The notes beneath the pieces are model-generated. The model did no database searches and was not told where the DNA came from. It was given only the letters and a program-made list of their open reading frames with translations. A stretch of DNA of 8,244 nt from an uncultured Actinomycetes bacterium (GTDB taxonomy: Bacteria; Actinomycetota; CALGFH01), in NCBI GenBank assembly GCA_937881255.1, contig CALGFH010000287.1, positions 1 to 8,244 of the forward strand. Direction: 5' to 3'. A program made the position numbers and the translations under genes. Positions 6,709-8,244 of the stretch are shown here, piece by piece. Each line of letters opens with the position of its first letter. Positions within the stretch are counted from its first letter, which is position 1.

Positions 6709-7467
6709 CTACTCCCAACGGAACAGCTTAGTCGCGGCCGCGCCGGCGACCACGGCCGCCACCGCCAGGGCGATCAGGTGCACCGGGTCCGGGGTCGACC
6801 CGACCCAGGCGTCCTGGACCGACTCGCGGAAGGCGCCGAGCGGGGACAGGTCGCCGACGCGGCTGAGCAGGTCCGGCATCAGGTGCTTGGGCAGCCAGGC
6901 CCCGGCCAGGAACAGCGAGGGGAAGAAGACGAGCATGCCGATGGCGTTGGCCGTCTTGGCGGTCGGGGCGACGGCCGCGATCAGCAGGCCGACGGCGAAC
7001 AGGGCGGCCGTGCCGAGCAGGAACGCCACCACGAACCAGCCGACGCTGGCCGGCATGGCCATGCCCAGCCAGACGGCGCCGATCGCCAGCACCAGGACGA
7101 GGGCGGCCACGGCCATGGCCAGGTTGACCGCGACCTGGGCGGTCAGCAGCATCGCCGGGCTGGCCGGGGTGGTGGAGAGCCGGCGCAGGATGCCCTTCTC
7201 GCGGTAGATGGCCAGGTAGCCGGGCAGGACCGTGATGGCCAGGACGCCGACGCTGATGGCCAGGGCGATGGAGGGCAGGACGGTGTCGATGGGGCGCTGG
7301 CCGCCCAGCTCGGGCGCCGGGTCGCGGGCGAAGCCGGGCAGGCCGAACACCAGCAGGATGCCGATGGGCACGGCCAGCGCGACCAGCAGCGCCACCGGGT
7401 CGCGCAGGAACAGGATCTTGGCCTCGAGGCGGGTCAGCTTGGAAAGGCCTTGCATCGGGCCTTGCAT
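6709..7467 (-). CDS. ABC-2 type exporter permease
   Basis: Membrane component of an ABC exporter, 252 residues. Hydrophobic segments lie near 25-44, 62-88, 105-135, 143-167, 173-193 and 229-249, giving the six-helix pattern of ABC-2 permeases. The cytoplasmic motif REKGILRRLSTTPASP (89-104) is characteristic of the daunorubicin/multidrug-type branch, as is FLAGAWLPKHLMP before the last loop. It pairs with the ATPase encoded immediately upstream; a half-size permease like this would act as a homodimer. Start choice is open. ATG at 7467 has AAGGAG six bases upstream. ATG at 7485 overlaps the ATPase stop as ATGA but has no binding site, and would add MTKELP. A further in-frame ATG at 7455 lies in a tandem repeat. 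The substrate is not readable from the sequence; lipids, peptides or drugs are possible. Confidence 0.94.
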   Translation of the reverse strand: MQGPMQGLSKLTRLEAKILFLRDPVALLVALAVPIGILLVFGLPGFARDPAPELGGQRPIDTVLPSIALAISVGVLAITVLPGYLAIYREKGILRRLSTTPASPAMLLTAQVAVNLAMAVAALVLVLAIGAVWLGMAMPASVGWFVVAFLLGTAALFAVGLLIAAVAPTAKTANAIGMLVFFPSLFLAGAWLPKHLMPDLLSRVGDLSPLGAFRESVQDAWVGSTPDPVHLIALAVAAVVAGAAATKLFRWE

Positions 7468-7469
7468 CG
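7446..7469 (-). repeat. Perfect 12-bp tandem repeat at the permease start
   Basis: Two identical 12-base units, GGCCTTGCATCG on the + strand, lie side by side, and the periodicity continues for two more bases to 7471. Read on the gene strand, each unit contributes an ATG and the residues MQG followed by Pro or Leu. A change in copy number would keep the reading frame and alter only the extreme N-terminus. Confidence 0.85.
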
Positions 7470-7473
7470 GGAG

Positions 7474-7479
7474 CTCCTT
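7474..7479 (-). promoter_or_regulatory. Ribosome binding site that favours the 7467 permease start
   Basis: AAGGAG on the - strand ends six bases before the ATG at 7467. The competing ATG at 7485 is preceded by a C-rich stretch with no such site. The site lies inside the short interval after the ATPase stop codon, so ribosomes ending the ATPase could re-initiate here. Confidence 0.6.
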
Positions 7480-7481
7480 GG

Positions 7482-8225
7482 TCATCGGGTGGCGGGGGTG
7501 GATCGCCCGGTCAGGGCGAGGAAGGCGTCGTCCAGGGTGACCTGGTCGGTGTGCAGCTCGGCGGCGACCCGGGCGGTGAGGCGCCCGGGGGTGTCGATCG
7601 CCACCACCCGGCCGGCGTCCAGCACCGCCACCCGGTCGCTGAGCCGGCCGATCTCCTCCATGTAGTGGCTGACCAGCACGACCGTGACCCCGCCGGCCCT
7701 GATCTCCTCGATCAGCCGCCAGGTGTCGCGCCGGGCGTGGGGGTCGAGGCCGGTGCTGAGCTCGTCCAGGATGGCCACCTCGGGGTTGCCGACCAGGGCC
7801 AGGGCGATCGAGAGGCGCTGGCGCTGGCCGCCGGAGAGCTTGTCGAAGCCGGTGTCGCGCTTGCCGGCCAGCCCGAGCCGCTCCAGCAGCCGGCGCGGGT
7901 CGGCCGGGTCGCGGTAGAAGGAGGCGAACAGCTCCAGGGCCTCGCCCACCCGCACCTTGTCGTACAGGTCGCTCTGCTGGAGCTGGACCCCGACCCGCTC
8001 GCGCAGCTCGGCCCGGTCCTTCCAGGGGTCGAGCCCGAGCACGCGCACGACGCCCCGGTCGGGCGTCCGCAGCCCCTCGATCGTCTCCACGGTGGTGGTC
8101 TTGCCGGCCCCGTTGGGGCCGATGATCCCGAAGATCTCGCCTTGCTCGACGGTGAACGACACGTCCTCGACGGCAACGGTGTCCCGGTAGCGCTTGTGCA
8201 GGTGCTCGACCTCGATGATGGGCAC
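7482..8225 (-). CDS. ABC exporter ATP-binding protein (DrrA/multidrug type)
   Basis: Cytoplasmic ATPase of 247 residues that powers the permease encoded next. Walker A GPNGAGKT (36-43), Q-loop Gln84 in QLQQSDLY, signature LSGGQRQRLSIA (130-141), Walker B VAILDE (150-155, catalytic Glu155), D-loop STGLDP and the switch His187 in VSHYMEE are all present. The C-terminal LDDAFLALTGR (231-241) is typical of the DrrA-like branch of drug and lipid exporters. The length is that of a single ATPase domain with little added. The GTG start at 8225 is preceded by GAGGAGG at ten bases and by a clean family N-terminus (MPIIEVEHLHKRY). It is the first gene of the operon visible here. Its stop codon overlaps a possible upstream ATG of the permease, so the two are probably translated together. 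Confidence 0.96.
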   Translation of the reverse strand: MPIIEVEHLHKRYRDTVAVEDVSFTVEQGEIFGIIGPNGAGKTTTVETIEGLRTPDRGVVRVLGLDPWKDRAELRERVGVQLQQSDLYDKVRVGEALELFASFYRDPADPRRLLERLGLAGKRDTGFDKLSGGQRQRLSIALALVGNPEVAILDELSTGLDPHARRDTWRLIEEIRAGGVTVVLVSHYMEEIGRLSDRVAVLDAGRVVAIDTPGRLTARVAAELHTDQVTLDDAFLALTGRSTPATR

Positions 8226-8235
8226 GATGGCGGGG

Positions 8236-8242
8236 CCTCCTC
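8236..8242 (-). promoter_or_regulatory. Ribosome binding site of the ABC ATPase gene
   Basis: GAGGAGG on the - strand lies ten bases before the GTG at 8225, a slightly long but usable spacing. The operon promoter, and any operator for the response regulator, would lie beyond the window edge. Confidence 0.6.
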
Positions 8243-8244
8243 GG

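Noticed and set aside
5402..6718. The longer kinase form starting with TTG at 6718
   Set aside because: It would overlap the permease end, has no ribosome binding site and adds a poor N-terminal extension. GTG at 6688 has a binding site at proper spacing.
5150..7207. A 685-codon open frame on the + strand opposite the kinase and permease genes
   Set aside because: It spans two intact genes on the other strand, shows low-complexity Gly/Gln/Asp/His composition and no motifs. It is a GC-driven shadow.

Overview
The window reads as chromosomal DNA of a very high-GC bacterium, most likely an actinomycete relative. By eye the third codon positions are almost all G or C, GTG starts are frequent, the -10-like boxes have the TANNNT form, and one gene may be leaderless. 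The species cannot be named from the sequence. No mobile element, CRISPR array, tRNA or rRNA was seen. Coding density is near complete.

The left half is on the + strand and holds four genes. First comes a GH13-family alpha-glucosidase (28-1665). A small acidic protein of unknown function follows (1712-1981), with a possible hairpin spanning the glucosidase stop codon and touching the small gene's ribosome binding site. Next is the ribosome-associated GTPase TypA/BipA (2061-3893). Last is a membrane-anchored or exported protein with an Ala/Pro/Lys-rich stalk and an unrecognised C-terminal domain (4015-4758). The 121-base gap before that last gene is rich in inverted repeats that could form competing hairpins next to a strong ribosome binding site.

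The right half is a tight four-gene operon on the - strand. In transcription order it encodes an ABC exporter ATPase (8225-7482), an ABC-2 permease (7467-6709), a six-helix membrane histidine kinase (6688-5402) and a NarL/LuxR-type response regulator (5409-4765). The layout matches the ABC-plus-two-component cassettes known from Firmicutes and actinomycetes, for example the yvfRSTU gene order of Bacillus subtilis. The likely logic is that the kinase senses an envelope-related signal and phosphorylates the regulator, which controls the exporter genes. The signal and exported substrate cannot be read from the sequence. The operon converges on the stalked-protein gene with only six bases between their stop codons.

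Most of the window is ordinary core and accessory metabolism. The less explained parts are the structured leader before the stalked protein, the two unrecognised proteins, and a perfect 12-bp tandem repeat at the start of the permease gene. I found no convincing evidence of a wholly new system.
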